Source of the DNA: an uncultured Verrucomicrobia subdivision 3 bacterium
GTDB lineage: Bacteria; Verrucomicrobiota; Verrucomicrobiia; Limisphaerales; UBA11358
Assembly: GCA_903922735.1 (NCBI GenBank)
Contig: CAIXUZ010000031.1
Location: 1 to 54,270 of the forward strand
Direction of reading: 5' to 3'
DNA length: 54,270 nt
Positions within the stretch are counted from its first letter, which is position 1, and each line of letters starts with the position of its first letter. Positions 9,001 to 16,774 of this stretch are shown in pieces. Both the position numbers and the translations under genes were made by a program. The notes beneath the pieces were generated by a model, which saw nothing but the letters and a program-made list of their open reading frames with translations, did no database searches and was not told the origin of the DNA.

Positions 9001-9844
9001 ATTTCAGTCCGAACTTGTTTTCCAACCACAGCATCCGGCGATGTTTCTTTTCGCGCGCGGTCAGTTGATGGTCCGGATCGGCTTGAAAAATTCCGGCGGC
9101 AGCCGGCAGCCAGCCTTGAACGGCTTGGGGGTGCGTGCCGGTAAATAATTTCAGCACCGCCGGGTCAATTTTGGCATAATCCACCGGCGGTGCCGGCGCG
9201 TCCTCCCAGTATTTATGAACCGCGCCGGACTTCAAATTCATCTGGGTCTCGCTGCGCACCCAGCCGTAGTGGAAAATCGTCGCGCCCGTGTGCGCCGCGC
9301 GCGGGTAGCGCGATTGCTTGTGGCTGACGACGACGTTGAAAAACAGCGACTCGCTCGACCACGCCGGAATTGTGTTGCGGATGATGCGCACCTCGCTGCG
9401 ATACCAGCCCGGCGACCAGGCGATGGTGTTTTGGTTGCCGTAAAAATGCAGGTAATCAAATGCCAGCGCCTCAACCCGCTCGTTGCCCAGGTTCCTTTCC
9501 ATGGCCGCGCGGATTTTCGGCAGTTCGTCCTCGTGCAGCACCTCGTCGGCTTCCAGATAAAACGCCCAGTCGCCGGTGCAATTATAGAGCGCGATGGATT
9601 TTTGCTGCCCAAAGACAAAACCCTTCACTGAGTAATCGCTGCGGAGTCGTTCGTTCCAGGTCGTGGGGATGATGCGGATTTTCGGGTCGCCCAAGGCGCG
9701 GACCATTGATTCCGTGTCGTCATCGCATGGGCCGAGCGCGATAATGAATTCGTCCACAATTGGAAGAATGGAGCGAATAGACGCGATGAACGGATAGCCC
9801 AGCATCTGGCCGTTGCGCAAAAAGGTGAACCCGCTGACTTTCAT
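8969..9844 (-). CDS. Family 2 glycosyltransferase
   Basis: A 291-residue GT2-like enzyme. It begins VSGFTFLRNGQMLGYPFIAS and carries GDWAFYLEADEVLHEDELPK, where EAD stands in for the DxD metal site, a variant common in this subgroup. The middle section (FHYGWVRSETQM) and the basic C-terminus are typical of uncharacterised bacterial glycosyltransferases in polysaccharide clusters. It converges on the plus-strand GT9 gene with a 32-bp overlap of the 3' ends, and shares an upstream border with a small zinc-ribbon gene on the same strand. Donor and acceptor cannot be told. Confidence 0.85.
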   Translation of the reverse strand: MKVSGFTFLRNGQMLGYPFIASIRSILPIVDEFIIALGPCDDDTESMVRALGDPKIRIIPTTWNERLRSDYSVKGFVFGQQKSIALYNCTGDWAFYLEADEVLHEDELPKIRAAMERNLGNERVEALAFDYLHFYGNQNTIAWSPGWYRSEVRIIRNTIPAWSSESLFFNVVVSHKQSRYPRAAHTGATIFHYGWVRSETQMNLKSGAVHKYWEDAPAPPVDYAKIDPAVLKLFTGTHPQAVQGWLPAAAGIFQADPDHQLTAREKKHRRMLWLENKFGLKFNKKHYLPVD

Positions 9845-9868
9845 GACCCGATGCTACCGCTCCGCCGC

Positions 9869-10171
9869 TCATTCGCCGAACAATTTTTTCAACTGGGCCC
9901 GCGCCGCCTCTTCGCGCGAAAGTTTGATCTCCGTGGAAACCCAATGACGACGGGCGAATTCAAAGTATTCGCAGAAGTTTCCGACGTGCTTTTCCAAAAC
10001 CAGATCCGCGCGGCGTTCGCGGCATTGCTCCGCCACCTGCGGATCATAGCTTTGACAGTTCAGGCACACGCGCAGGTCGGCGCGGCATTTCATGCAGACT
10101 TCGCCGCGGCCGGGATTGCCGGAAATCGTCCACGGCTCGCCGCAGTGGTGACAGTGTCGGGTCATATTCAT
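9869..10171 (-). CDS. Small zinc-ribbon protein
   Basis: A 100-residue protein with three CxxC pairs near the N-terminus (CHHC, CMKC, CLNC, within residues 7-40), which suggests a double zinc ribbon. A charged C-terminal helix rich in E, R and A follows. Two start codons are possible, 10171 and 10165. It lies 24 bp upstream of the GT2 gene on the same strand and may be co-transcribed with it. It looks like a conserved small protein of unknown function, and metal binding is inferred from cysteine spacing only. Confidence 0.7.
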   Translation of the reverse strand: MNMTRHCHHCGEPWTISGNPGRGEVCMKCRADLRVCLNCQSYDPQVAEQCRERRADLVLEKHVGNFCEYFEFARRHWVSTEIKLSREEAARAQLKKLFGE

Positions 10172-10173
10172 TT

Positions 10174-10200
10174 GCGATTTACGATTTACGATTTACGATT
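10174..10200. repeat. Short tandem repeat (CGATTTA units)
   Basis: About three and a half head-to-tail copies of the 7-mer CGATTTA occupy the space between the zinc-ribbon gene and nadD. The copies are near identical and lie close to both divergent starts. This looks like a small dispersed or slippage-generated repeat, and no regulatory role can be claimed. Confidence 0.6.
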
Positions 10201-10256
10201 GTGCATCGAAAAGCAATGCCAACGATTTTGGCGGCGCTTATGATTTTCGACAACCG

Positions 10257-10829
10257 ATGAAACTTGGAATCTACGGCGGCACGTTCGACCCGATTCATCT
10301 CGGCCACCTGCTCGTCGCCCAGGCGGCGATTGAGGAACTCGGGCTGACCCGGCTGTTTTTCATCCCGGCGGCCCGCTCCCCGTTCAAGGCGGGAAACCAG
10401 CCCGCACCGGATGCGGTACGCCTGCAACTGCTCCGGCTCGCCCTCGCGGGAAAAACCAATTGCGAAATTGACGGGCAGGAAATCCGCCGGGGCGGCATTT
10501 CGTATGCCGTGGAAACACTGCGTGACTACGCGCAACGGTTTTCCAACACGGAACTTTTTTATCTCATCGGCGCGGACAACGCGGCGAAGTTGAATGAATG
10601 GCGCGAACCGGCGGAACTGGCGCGACTGGCGGAATTTGTGGTCGTGCCGCGACCCGGCGAAGGCCCGGCGAGATTTCCCGCACCATTTCGCGGGCGGATG
10701 CTGAAAGGATTCCCGCTCGGCGTATCATCGTCGGAAATCCGGGCGCGGGTAAAAGCCGGATTAACCATCGACAATCTGGTTCCGCCTGCCGTTGCCGAAA
10801 CGATTCGCGGGGCGAAAATATACATTTGA
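10257..10829 (+). CDS. nadD: Nicotinate-nucleotide adenylyltransferase
   Basis: NadD adenylates nicotinate mononucleotide with ATP to deamido-NAD in the cytosolic NAD biosynthesis pathway. The 190-residue length is typical. The N-terminus GIYGGTFDPIHLGHLLVA holds the phosphate-binding GGTFDP and the HxGH nucleotidyltransferase signature (residues 14-17). Residues near 154-160 read VSSSEIRARV, the C-terminal ISSTxIR-like motif that grips ATP. Between them, LIGADNAAKLNEWREPAELA matches the LGxDNxxxxxxW segment. It stands alone on the plus strand, 45 bp ahead of the deacetylase-like gene. I am confident of the assignment. Confidence 0.95.
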   Translation: MKLGIYGGTFDPIHLGHLLVAQAAIEELGLTRLFFIPAARSPFKAGNQPAPDAVRLQLLRLALAGKTNCEIDGQEIRRGGISYAVETLRDYAQRFSNTELFYLIGADNAAKLNEWREPAELARLAEFVVVPRPGEGPARFPAPFRGRMLKGFPLGVSSSEIRARVKAGLTIDNLVPPAVAETIRGAKIYI

Positions 10830-10874
10830 TTTTTCCCGTGCCCAGCCACAACCATCCGTGATTTAATCCTGCCC

Positions 10875-11741
10875 GTGAAAATCATCACCGACGAACGCTG
10901 CACCAGCTACTTGCGCACCGGTCATCCGGAGCATCCCCGCCGCGTCGCGGCCACCACCGCATTTTTAAAAACCCAGACGGAACTGCCCGTCATTTGGGCC
11001 GGGCCGGGCGAAAACGTTTCGGATGAAATCATCCTCCGCGCACATGCGCCGGAAGTTCTCACGCGTCTGGCCAGGCCGGAAGATTTTGACGAGGACACGC
11101 CGTTCCACGAAAACATTTCCACGTTCGCCCGCACTTCCGTCGCGGCTTCGCTGGAGGCTTTGCGCACGGCGCGAAACGGCGAAAATGTTTTCAGCCTCAT
11201 GCGCCCGCCCGGCCACCACGCCACGCGCACAAAATCCATGGGCTTCTGCTACCTCAACAACATTGCCATCACCACGCTCGAAGCCCTGGCCACCGGCGCA
11301 AAACGCGTGGCGGTGCTGGACTTCGACGTCCACCACGGCAACGGCACCGAGGACATCCTGCTGAACCAGCGGGGCGTGGAATTTTTTTCCATCCACGAGC
11401 ACCCGTCCTATCCCCACACCGGCGCGGAAAACGCCGGACACAACTGTTTCAACTACCCCGTCACACCCGGCACGCCGCGCCTGACCTACCGCGCCAAGCT
11501 CGCGCACGCGCTCGACGACCTCCGCAGCTACCGGCCGGAACTTATCGCCGTCTCGGCTGGTTTCGATGCCTACGTCCGCGACCCGCTGGCGGAAGGCTCG
11601 CTGCTGGCGGAGGATTTTTACTGGCTCGGCGAATCGCTCCGCAAGCTGGGCGTGCCGTTTTTCAGCCTGCTCGAAGGCGGTTACAGCAAGGATTTGCCGA
11701 AACTAATTTTTGCCTATCTCAAAGGCGTTGAGGGAAAATGA
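10875..11741 (+). CDS. Histone-deacetylase-family hydrolase (AcuC/HDAC-like)
   Basis: A 288-residue zinc amidohydrolase of the arginase/deacetylase superfamily, starting at a GTG. Characteristic motifs are LMRPPGHHA (about residue 110), GFCYLNNIAI, VLDFDVHHGNGTEDI (about 149, with Asp and His zinc ligands), ISVSAGFDAY-like IAVSAGFDAYVRDPLAEG, and SLLEGGYS near the end. Bacterial members remove acetyl groups from small molecules such as polyamines or from lysine side chains such as acetyl-CoA synthetase. The true substrate is not visible here. The next gene, prmC, starts 7 nt after its stop, so the two are probably co-transcribed. Confidence 0.88.
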   Translation: MKIITDERCTSYLRTGHPEHPRRVAATTAFLKTQTELPVIWAGPGENVSDEIILRAHAPEVLTRLARPEDFDEDTPFHENISTFARTSVAASLEALRTARNGENVFSLMRPPGHHATRTKSMGFCYLNNIAITTLEALATGAKRVAVLDFDVHHGNGTEDILLNQRGVEFFSIHEHPSYPHTGAENAGHNCFNYPVTPGTPRLTYRAKLAHALDDLRSYRPELIAVSAGFDAYVRDPLAEGSLLAEDFYWLGESLRKLGVPFFSLLEGGYSKDLPKLIFAYLKGVEGK

Positions 11742-11748
11742 TTTGCAA

Positions 11749-12711
11749 ATGACCGTCCTCGAAGCCATTCAGAAAAGCACCGATTTCCTCGCCAAAAAAG
11801 GCGTCGAGTCCGCCCGCCTGAATGCTGAACTTCTGCTCGCTCACCAGCTCAACCTCCCGCGCATGAAGTTGTATTTGAACTTCGACCGTGTTCTCACAAC
11901 AGCAGAAACGGACGGCCTGCGCGAACTCATCAAACGCCGCGCCACCCGCGAACCGGTCCAGCACATCACCGGCTCGACCTCTTTTTGCGGTTGCGAAATC
12001 TCCGTCAGCCGCCACGCGCTCGTGCCGAGACCGGAAACAGAACTCCTTGCGGAACTGGGCTGGAAATTTCTGGCGGAACACCGGCCTCCAACCCGGCTCG
12101 AAGATGATTCGCAGAAACACGCCGGGCCGGAGGCCGGCGCTCCAACCGCCCTAGACTTTGGCACCGGCACGGGCTGCATCGCCATCGCCCTTGCCGCCAA
12201 ATGTTTAATTGCCCGAATCACTGCGCTAGATATTTCGCCTGACGCGCTGGCGCTGGCCAAGGAAAACGCCGCGCAAAACAAGGTCGCGGAGCGGGTTGAG
12301 TTTTTGCTGGGCGATGGTTTTGCTGCACTCGAAGGCAGGTGGGGCGAGCATCCACGCGAGGTGAAATCTGATTCTCAAAACGACTCGCCAGAAGTCTCAC
12401 CCCACCAGTTTGATCTGATTATCAGCAACCCGCCCTATATCGCGTCGGCTGAAATCGAAACCCTCAATGCGGAGGTGAAAGATTTTGATCCGCGCGGCGC
12501 GCTCGACGGCGGCGCGGACGGATTGGATTTTTACCGGCGGCTGGTGAAAGAGGCTGGACCGTTCTTAAAGCCAGCTGGAAAAATCATGGTTGAATTCGGC
12601 GACGGCCAGGCGGACGACCTCAAACAAATCTTTGCCGCCGAAAAGTGGATTGTCGAAGCCGTGCAGGAGGACTACTCTCACCGCGCCAGAATTCTGATCG
12701 CACATCTTTAA
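11749..12711 (+). CDS. prmC: Release factor glutamine methyltransferase
   Basis: PrmC methylates the glutamine of the GGQ motif in peptide release factors, using SAM. The N-terminal helical domain (LARLNAELLLAH-type: VESARLNAELLLAHQLNLPR), the SAM loop ALDFGTGTGCIAIALA, and the diagnostic active site LIISNPPYIASAEIE (NPPY near residue 227) are all present. I start at the ATG at 11749 because the family N-terminus begins there, although the frame opens at 11710. At 320 residues it is about 35 longer than usual. The excess is accounted for by two insertions, at 12081-12137 and 12338-12406, each bounded by inverted repeats and kept in frame. It is 6 nt from murA. Confidence 0.93.
   Translation: MTVLEAIQKSTDFLAKKGVESARLNAELLLAHQLNLPRMKLYLNFDRVLTTAETDGLRELIKRRATREPVQHITGSTSFCGCEISVSRHALVPRPETELLAELGWKFLAEHRPPTRLEDDSQKHAGPEAGAPTALDFGTGTGCIAIALAAKCLIARITALDISPDALALAKENAAQNKVAERVEFLLGDGFAALEGRWGEHPREVKSDSQNDSPEVSPHQFDLIISNPPYIASAEIETLNAEVKDFDPRGALDGGADGLDFYRRLVKEAGPFLKPAGKIMVEFGDGQADDLKQIFAAEKWIVEAVQEDYSHRARILIAHL
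12081..12137 (+). repeat. Palindromic repeat inserted in frame in prmC (copy 1)
   Basis: Nine-base inverted arms CCGGCCTCC (12081-12089) and GGAGGCCGG (12129-12137) bound a 57-nt segment, exactly 19 codons. It lies between the conserved RPETE region and the SAM loop ALDFGTGTG of PrmC, a spacer that is much shorter in ordinary PrmC proteins. I read it as a small mobile REP-type element tolerated because it keeps the frame. Confidence 0.6.
12338..12406 (+). repeat. Palindromic repeat inserted in frame in prmC (copy 2)
   Basis: Inverted arms GGTGGGGCGAG (12338-12348) and CTCACCCCACC (12396-12406) match at 10 of 11 positions and bound 69 nt, exactly 23 codons. The segment sits just before the NPPY motif, where other PrmC proteins have only a few residues. 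The GGGGCGAGC...CGCGAG pattern recurs in the feoA upstream region (22783-22857), which supports a dispersed repeat family. Confidence 0.6.
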
Positions 12712-12717
12712 TTTTTC

Positions 12718-13980
12718 ATGGAAAGCTTTCTCATCAAAGGCGGCGTGCCGTTGCACGGCGAGGTGGAAATCAGCGGCAGCAAAAACGCCGCGCTGCCCAT
12801 CATGGCCGCCACGCTGCTCACCGACGAGCCGTGCATCATTCGCCACGTTCCCGATTTGAGCGATACGCGGTTCATGGCGCAAATCCTCGCCTCGCTCGGC
12901 GCGGAAGTAAAATTTAGAAACGGCACGCTCACCATCCGCGCCCGGAAGCTCAAGGGCTACGCGGATTACAAACTGGTCCGCAAAATGCGCGGCTCCATCT
13001 GCATCATGGGACCGCTGCTCGGGCGATTACGGCAGGCGCGGGTGTCGCTGCCCGGCGGCTGCATCATCGGTGCGCGGCCGATCAACCTTCACTTGAAAGG
13101 TTTCGCGGCGCTCGGGGCAAAAATCAAAATCGAGGGCGGCTACGTGGACGCCACGGCCAAAAAACTGGCGGGCACAACGATGTTTCTCGGCGGCCGCGCC
13201 GGTTCCACCGTGCTGGGCACGGCGAACGTGATGATGACCGCGACGCTGGCCGACGGTGTGACGGTCATCGAAAGCGCCGCGTGCGAGCCGGAAGTCGTGG
13301 ATCTGGCCGCTTTTCTGAAGGCGATGGGCGCAAAGATTTCCGGTGCTGGCAGCCCGACCATCACCATCACCGGCGTTAAAAAATTACACAGCGCGGAACA
13401 CGAGGTGATTCCCGACCGCATCGAGGCGGCGACGTTTGCCATTGCCGCCGCCGCGACGGACGGCGAAATCACCCTTAAAAACGCCCGCGCCGATCATTTG
13501 CGGGCGGTAATTGACAAGCTGACCGAGGCGAATGTCTCAGTGAAGCGGCATGGCGATGATTTGATGGTTCGCCGCAAAGGAAGATTGAAATCGGTGGATG
13601 TGACGACGCTGCCGCACTCGGGTTTTCCGACCGACGTGCAGGCGCAGATGATGGCGCTACTCACGCTGGCGCCGGGCATCAGCATCATCACGGAACGGAT
13701 ATTTGAAGCGCGTTTCATGCACGTCAGCGAACTGGCGCGGCTGGGTGCGGACATTGAGATTGAAGGGCCAAGCGCGATTGTGAAAGGTGGTAAACCCTTG
13801 AGCGGCGCGCCGGTGATGGCGAGCGATTTGCGCGCTTCGGCGGCACTGGTCATCGCCGGACTGGCGGCACAAGGCACGACACAAGTGAACCGTATTTATC
13901 ATCTGGATCGCGGCTATGAGCAGATGGATGTGAAGCTGCGGAAACTCGGCGCGCGGATTAAACGCGTTGAGGAAAAATAA
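12718..13980 (+). CDS. murA: UDP-N-acetylglucosamine 1-carboxyvinyltransferase
   Basis: MurA transfers enolpyruvate from PEP to UDP-GlcNAc, the first committed step of peptidoglycan synthesis in the cytosol. The 420-residue length is standard. Visible motifs are the N-terminal LHGEVEISGSKNAALPIMAA (substrate-binding Lys-Asn), the catalytic loop LPGGCIIGARPINLHLKGF with Cys115 in place (the fosfomycin target), and the C-terminal HSGFPTDVQAQMMALL and RASAALVIAGLAA. The inverted repeats seen in prmC do not occur here. It follows prmC by 6 nt and is probably part of the deacetylase-prmC-murA transcript. Confidence 0.96.
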   Translation: MESFLIKGGVPLHGEVEISGSKNAALPIMAATLLTDEPCIIRHVPDLSDTRFMAQILASLGAEVKFRNGTLTIRARKLKGYADYKLVRKMRGSICIMGPLLGRLRQARVSLPGGCIIGARPINLHLKGFAALGAKIKIEGGYVDATAKKLAGTTMFLGGRAGSTVLGTANVMMTATLADGVTVIESAACEPEVVDLAAFLKAMGAKISGAGSPTITITGVKKLHSAEHEVIPDRIEAATFAIAAAATDGEITLKNARADHLRAVIDKLTEANVSVKRHGDDLMVRRKGRLKSVDVTTLPHSGFPTDVQAQMMALLTLAPGISIITERIFEARFMHVSELARLGADIEIEGPSAIVKGGKPLSGAPVMASDLRASAALVIAGLAAQGTTQVNRIYHLDRGYEQMDVKLRKLGARIKRVEEK

Positions 13981-14081
13981 AAGGCGCGGTAAGAAGCCGT
14001 TAGCACAAACGAAAAATTAATTCGTCTATGCCAACGGCTTCCCGCACACATTGGATTTCCTCACTGCAAACATTCGCATTT

Positions 14082-14420
14082 TCAGGCGGCGAGCAGCTCG
14101 CTGCTGTTGGCGTAAACCCGCGCCTGGCGGCAGGCTTGAGCGAGGGCGGTACCGACTTTCTCCTCAAACAGCGCCGGAAACACGAGCAGCGGATAAAACG
14201 TGACCCACGCCAGCGCGGCGGCCTCATTGGCGGCGCGGCGGAGCGAGGCGTTCAACTCCGGTTGCTCGGCGGTTTCGAGCTGCCGGGCGAGCAGCCGGTT
14301 TTTCAGCCGCTCGAATTCGTTTTCGAGATCGGCCCGGAACGGCACGGTGGCCACCGGCCGGAGCGCAAAGCGCGTTTCGGGGGCGAATTTGGCCGCCACC
14401 CGGTATTGGTTGGTATTCAT
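14082..14420 (-). CDS. Hypothetical protein
   Basis: A 112-residue protein (start ATG 14420; the frame is open to 14450). It is alpha-helical and rich in Ala, Glu and Leu, with a moderately hydrophobic central stretch (AALAWVTFYPLLVFPALFEE) and no clear membrane anchor, signal peptide or motif. I do not recognise a family. A strong hairpin terminator lies only 38 bp upstream of the start, leaving little room for a separate promoter. That could make the hairpin an attenuator for this gene, or the gene could have a very short leader. It converges on murA. Confidence 0.5.
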   Translation of the reverse strand: MNTNQYRVAAKFAPETRFALRPVATVPFRADLENEFERLKNRLLARQLETAEQPELNASLRRAANEAAALAWVTFYPLLVFPALFEEKVGTALAQACRQARVYANSSELLAA

Positions 14421-14455
14421 AGATCTGGTCTTTCTTGGGTTGCTGGTCAAAACAC

Positions 14456-14490
14456 AAAACCCGCGACTGCCTTGGCAGTCGCGGGTTTTT
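14456..14490. terminator. Strong bidirectional intrinsic terminator
   Basis: A perfect 11-bp stem (CCCGCGACTGC at 14460-14470, GCAGTCGCGGG at 14475-14485) closes on the loop CTTG. It is flanked by AAAA on the left and TTTTT on the right, so it can terminate in both directions. It stands between the start of the 14082-14420 gene and the small ORF upstream of it. Confidence 0.85.
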
Positions 14491-14514
14491 GAAAATTCTT
14501 AAGTTAAGTTTGAA

Positions 14515-14625
14515 TCAAGTTTTCGTTCCCACGACGGCCAAAGGACGGGAGCAGCGCTGCCAAATGGCCATACAGCCATTTACCGGCACGGTCGTCTGCA
14601 TATGTTTGGTGAACGTGGTTTTCAT
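14515..14625 (-). CDS. Possible small leader ORF (36 residues)
   Basis: A short frame from ATG 14625 to TGA at 14515, read directly from the sequence. It ends 24 bp before the strong terminator hairpin and precedes the hypothetical gene at 14082-14420 on the same strand. It has no convincing Shine-Dalgarno sequence and no family similarity that I recognise. The leader-ORF, terminator, gene order is reminiscent of attenuation, but the ORF may equally be chance. Confidence 0.25.
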   Translation of the reverse strand: MKTTFTKHMQTTVPVNGCMAIWQRCSRPLAVVGTKT

Positions 14626-14722
14626 TTTCACTGACGGGGATAAGATAACAAGTTCCGGCGATTTGTCAAAAAATTTCCCCGCTTGTCGAATTTGACGGGC
14701 ATGGTAATTTAGATTCACTTTC

Positions 14723-15727
14723 ATGAGCGACCGACCGCTGAAAATGGTGACTTGTCCGGGCTGCGACGCAAAGACGTTCATCCCCGGCGACCTGCCGCCG
14801 CTGGCTTCCGAGCCGTGCAAAAAGTGCGGCCACGCCATCATGATGCCGATGCAATTGCGGCAGTTCGAACTGCGCAGCAAAGTCGCCTCGGGCGGCATGG
14901 GGATAGTTTATCGCGCCTGGGACGTGACGCTGGAACGGCTGGTCGCCGTCAAGCTCATGAAAAAGGAGTTCGTAAACGACACGCAGGCCCTGGAAAGTTT
15001 TTACCGTGAAGCCCGCGCCTGCGCCCGGCTCAACCACACCAACATCATTCACATTTACACGTTTGATGAATGGGAAGGCGAACGCTACCTTGTGATGGAA
15101 CTCGCCGATCGCGGTAGTCTGGATGCACGAATTGAAAAACTCCGGGTGCTGCCAGAACTGGATGTCCTCGATGTCGGCATCAAAATCGCCTCGGCGCTGG
15201 ACATGGCGCTTAAACACGATCTGCTGCATCGCGACATCAAGCCTGGCAACATTCTATTCGACGCCGACCACGAACCAAAGCTGGTGGACTTCGGCCTCGC
15301 GCGCAAAGCGGATGTGGAACAGGAAACCCAGGACATGGTCTGGGGCACCCCGTATTACGTTGCGCCGGAAAAAATTAAACGTGATCCGGAAACATTTTTA
15401 TCGGACATGTACAGCCTGGGCGCCACGCTTTATCACGCCATCACCGGCTACGTCCCCTTCGACGCGCCGACGCCGGACGAGGTTGTGGTTGCCCATGTGC
15501 AAACCCCGCTGCGTCCCCCCATCGAAGTCGTGCCAGAAATTTCCCAGGCCACCAGTGACGCCCTCAGCCGCTCACTCGCCAAAAATCCCAGCGACCGTTT
15601 TTTGAGCTACGATGAATTTATCATGGCGCTCACCGCCGCGCGCAGCCAGTTGCTGGTGCGCCAGTATCAATCGCCGCAACTGAGTGACCAGCCCAAGCGC
15701 ACGACCAGCTGGTGGCGCAGGCAATAA
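14723..15727 (+). CDS. Zinc-ribbon serine/threonine protein kinase (Hanks type)
   Basis: A 334-residue protein with an N-terminal CxxC...CxxC zinc ribbon (TCPGCDAKTF ... PCKKCGHA, residues 10-40) fused to a eukaryotic-type kinase domain. Kinase landmarks are all present: glycine loop VASGGMGIVYRAWD (about 52-65), the ATP-anchoring lysine in VAVKLM, catalytic loop LLHRDIKPGN (about 166-175), VDFGLA metal site, WGTPYYVAPEKI activation/P+1 loop, and SDMYSLGATLYHAITGYVPF. There is no transmembrane segment or extracellular sensor after the kinase domain, so it is probably soluble. Substrates are unknown. The neighbouring gene 17812-18321 also has a zinc ribbon, but no functional link is shown. Confidence 0.92.
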   Translation: MSDRPLKMVTCPGCDAKTFIPGDLPPLASEPCKKCGHAIMMPMQLRQFELRSKVASGGMGIVYRAWDVTLERLVAVKLMKKEFVNDTQALESFYREARACARLNHTNIIHIYTFDEWEGERYLVMELADRGSLDARIEKLRVLPELDVLDVGIKIASALDMALKHDLLHRDIKPGNILFDADHEPKLVDFGLARKADVEQETQDMVWGTPYYVAPEKIKRDPETFLSDMYSLGATLYHAITGYVPFDAPTPDEVVVAHVQTPLRPPIEVVPEISQATSDALSRSLAKNPSDRFLSYDEFIMALTAARSQLLVRQYQSPQLSDQPKRTTSWWRRQ

Positions 15728-15729
15728 AA

Positions 15730-15753
15730 ATGGCGGACGTGACCGTCCGCCGG
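15730..15753. terminator. Hairpin terminator between convergent genes
   Basis: An 8-bp perfect stem (GGCGGACG at 15732-15739, CGTCCGCC at 15744-15751) with loop TGAC sits between the kinase gene and the convergent small exported protein. On the minus strand the stem is followed by ATTTTTATT, a U-tract, so it serves at least the minus-strand gene. Confidence 0.7.
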
Positions 15754-15785
15754 TGAAATCTGTCCGGAAATTGTTTTACACGGAT

Positions 15786-16157
15786 TTATTTCTTCTTCTC
15801 CCCCTTGCTACCATCGTTGAGGGACAAAACTGTTAGCTTGTCACCATCCTTCTTGTAGGCACCCGCAACATAGTCACCAGCGGCAAAGTCCGCCAGTTTG
15901 GCTTCCTTGCCTGCTTTCGTGATTTTGGTTTCGGCAGTGACGCTGAAGGTCTGCTTGCCAACGGTGAAGGTTGAAGCCGCGGCATTCATCGCAGCAATTT
16001 TGCCATGAAACGGCAAATGCCGCTTGGCCGGGACAGCTTGATCGGCTGCCGCGGGTGCGTCTTTGGCTTTGACTTCAGCACGGCTGACGGTCGGAACCGC
16101 CATCAGCGCGGCAGCAACGAGCGAGAACAATGCGATTTTTACGGTTTGTGTTTTCAT
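15786..16157 (-). CDS. Small exported protein, DUF5666-like
   Basis: A 123-residue protein with a clear Sec signal peptide (positive MKTQTVKI, hydrophobic ALFSLVAAALMAVPTVS, cleavage after SRA, about residue 27). The mature part has HGKIAAMNAAASTFTVGKQ and a repeated beta-strand pattern typical of small OB-like periplasmic domains of the DUF5666 type, and ends in a Lys-rich tail (EKKK). Function is unknown. It is transcribed alone toward the kinase gene with a terminator between them. Confidence 0.65.
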   Translation of the reverse strand: MKTQTVKIALFSLVAAALMAVPTVSRAEVKAKDAPAAADQAVPAKRHLPFHGKIAAMNAAASTFTVGKQTFSVTAETKITKAGKEAKLADFAAGDYVAGAYKKDGDKLTVLSLNDGSKGEKKK

Positions 16158-16254
16158 GTTTGTTTATGTTTTTGGTTTTGTTTATTGGACTAACGACAAC
16201 TGTCCAAAAAGCTTCAACAATTCAGACGGCATCAACCGCCCTAAGTTTTTTAAA

Positions 16255-16767
16255 TCACCAGGAACCTTCGGTCAACAGCGCGATAATATTTCGAGCAAGG
16301 TCTTCGGCCAAGAGCGGCAAAACCTGTCGCTCGGCGCTGGCTAAATCAGATCCGATGTGAACCAGCGCGTGACCCCTCACATCTTTTTCTAACCGCAGTT
16401 TTCCGGAAGCCCGGTCGCGAACGGTTACGCGGACAACGACGCTATCACGATAACTTCCCGGCGTGGCAACATCGGTGCTTAAGTAGCCGAATCCCTCCCG
16501 CTGGTAATTCTTGATTACACCGGTTATCACCATGTCACCGTCACCGCGGGTTGCGAGCCGATAAGTGCCGTCGGTCTGCAGCCGTTCCCGCAAAGATTGA
16601 GTGAGAACGGCGCCCAACCGAGGCTGAAGGGTCTGATTGTTGAAAGGCAGGATGGTGATGGATTTTTCACCCGCAACCAAGCCATTGACCGACCCGAGGT
16701 GGTAGCTGGCGCAACTGGTGAGCATAACCGCCGCGAGGCAGGAAATGAAAAAATTGAGCGCACGCAT
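16255..16767 (-). CDS. LptE-like outer membrane lipoprotein
   Basis: A 170-residue lipoprotein. The signal peptide ends in a lipobox (MLTSC, acylated Cys19), followed by the short ASYHLGSV start common to LptE-type proteins. The body has TILPFNNQTLQPRLGAVLTQ and RGDGDMVITGVIKNYQREGF, a pattern seen in LptE/LPS-assembly family lipoproteins. LptE plugs the LptD barrel and helps place LPS in the outer leaflet. Here this is inferred from family resemblance and no lptD is in the window. It begins 7 nt after the stop of the BamD-like gene, so the two form an outer-membrane assembly operon. Confidence 0.75.
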   Translation of the reverse strand: MRALNFFISCLAAVMLTSCASYHLGSVNGLVAGEKSITILPFNNQTLQPRLGAVLTQSLRERLQTDGTYRLATRGDGDMVITGVIKNYQREGFGYLSTDVATPGSYRDSVVVRVTVRDRASGKLRLEKDVRGHALVHIGSDLASAERQVLPLLAEDLARNIIALLTEGSW

Positions 16768-16774
16768 GGCTTTA

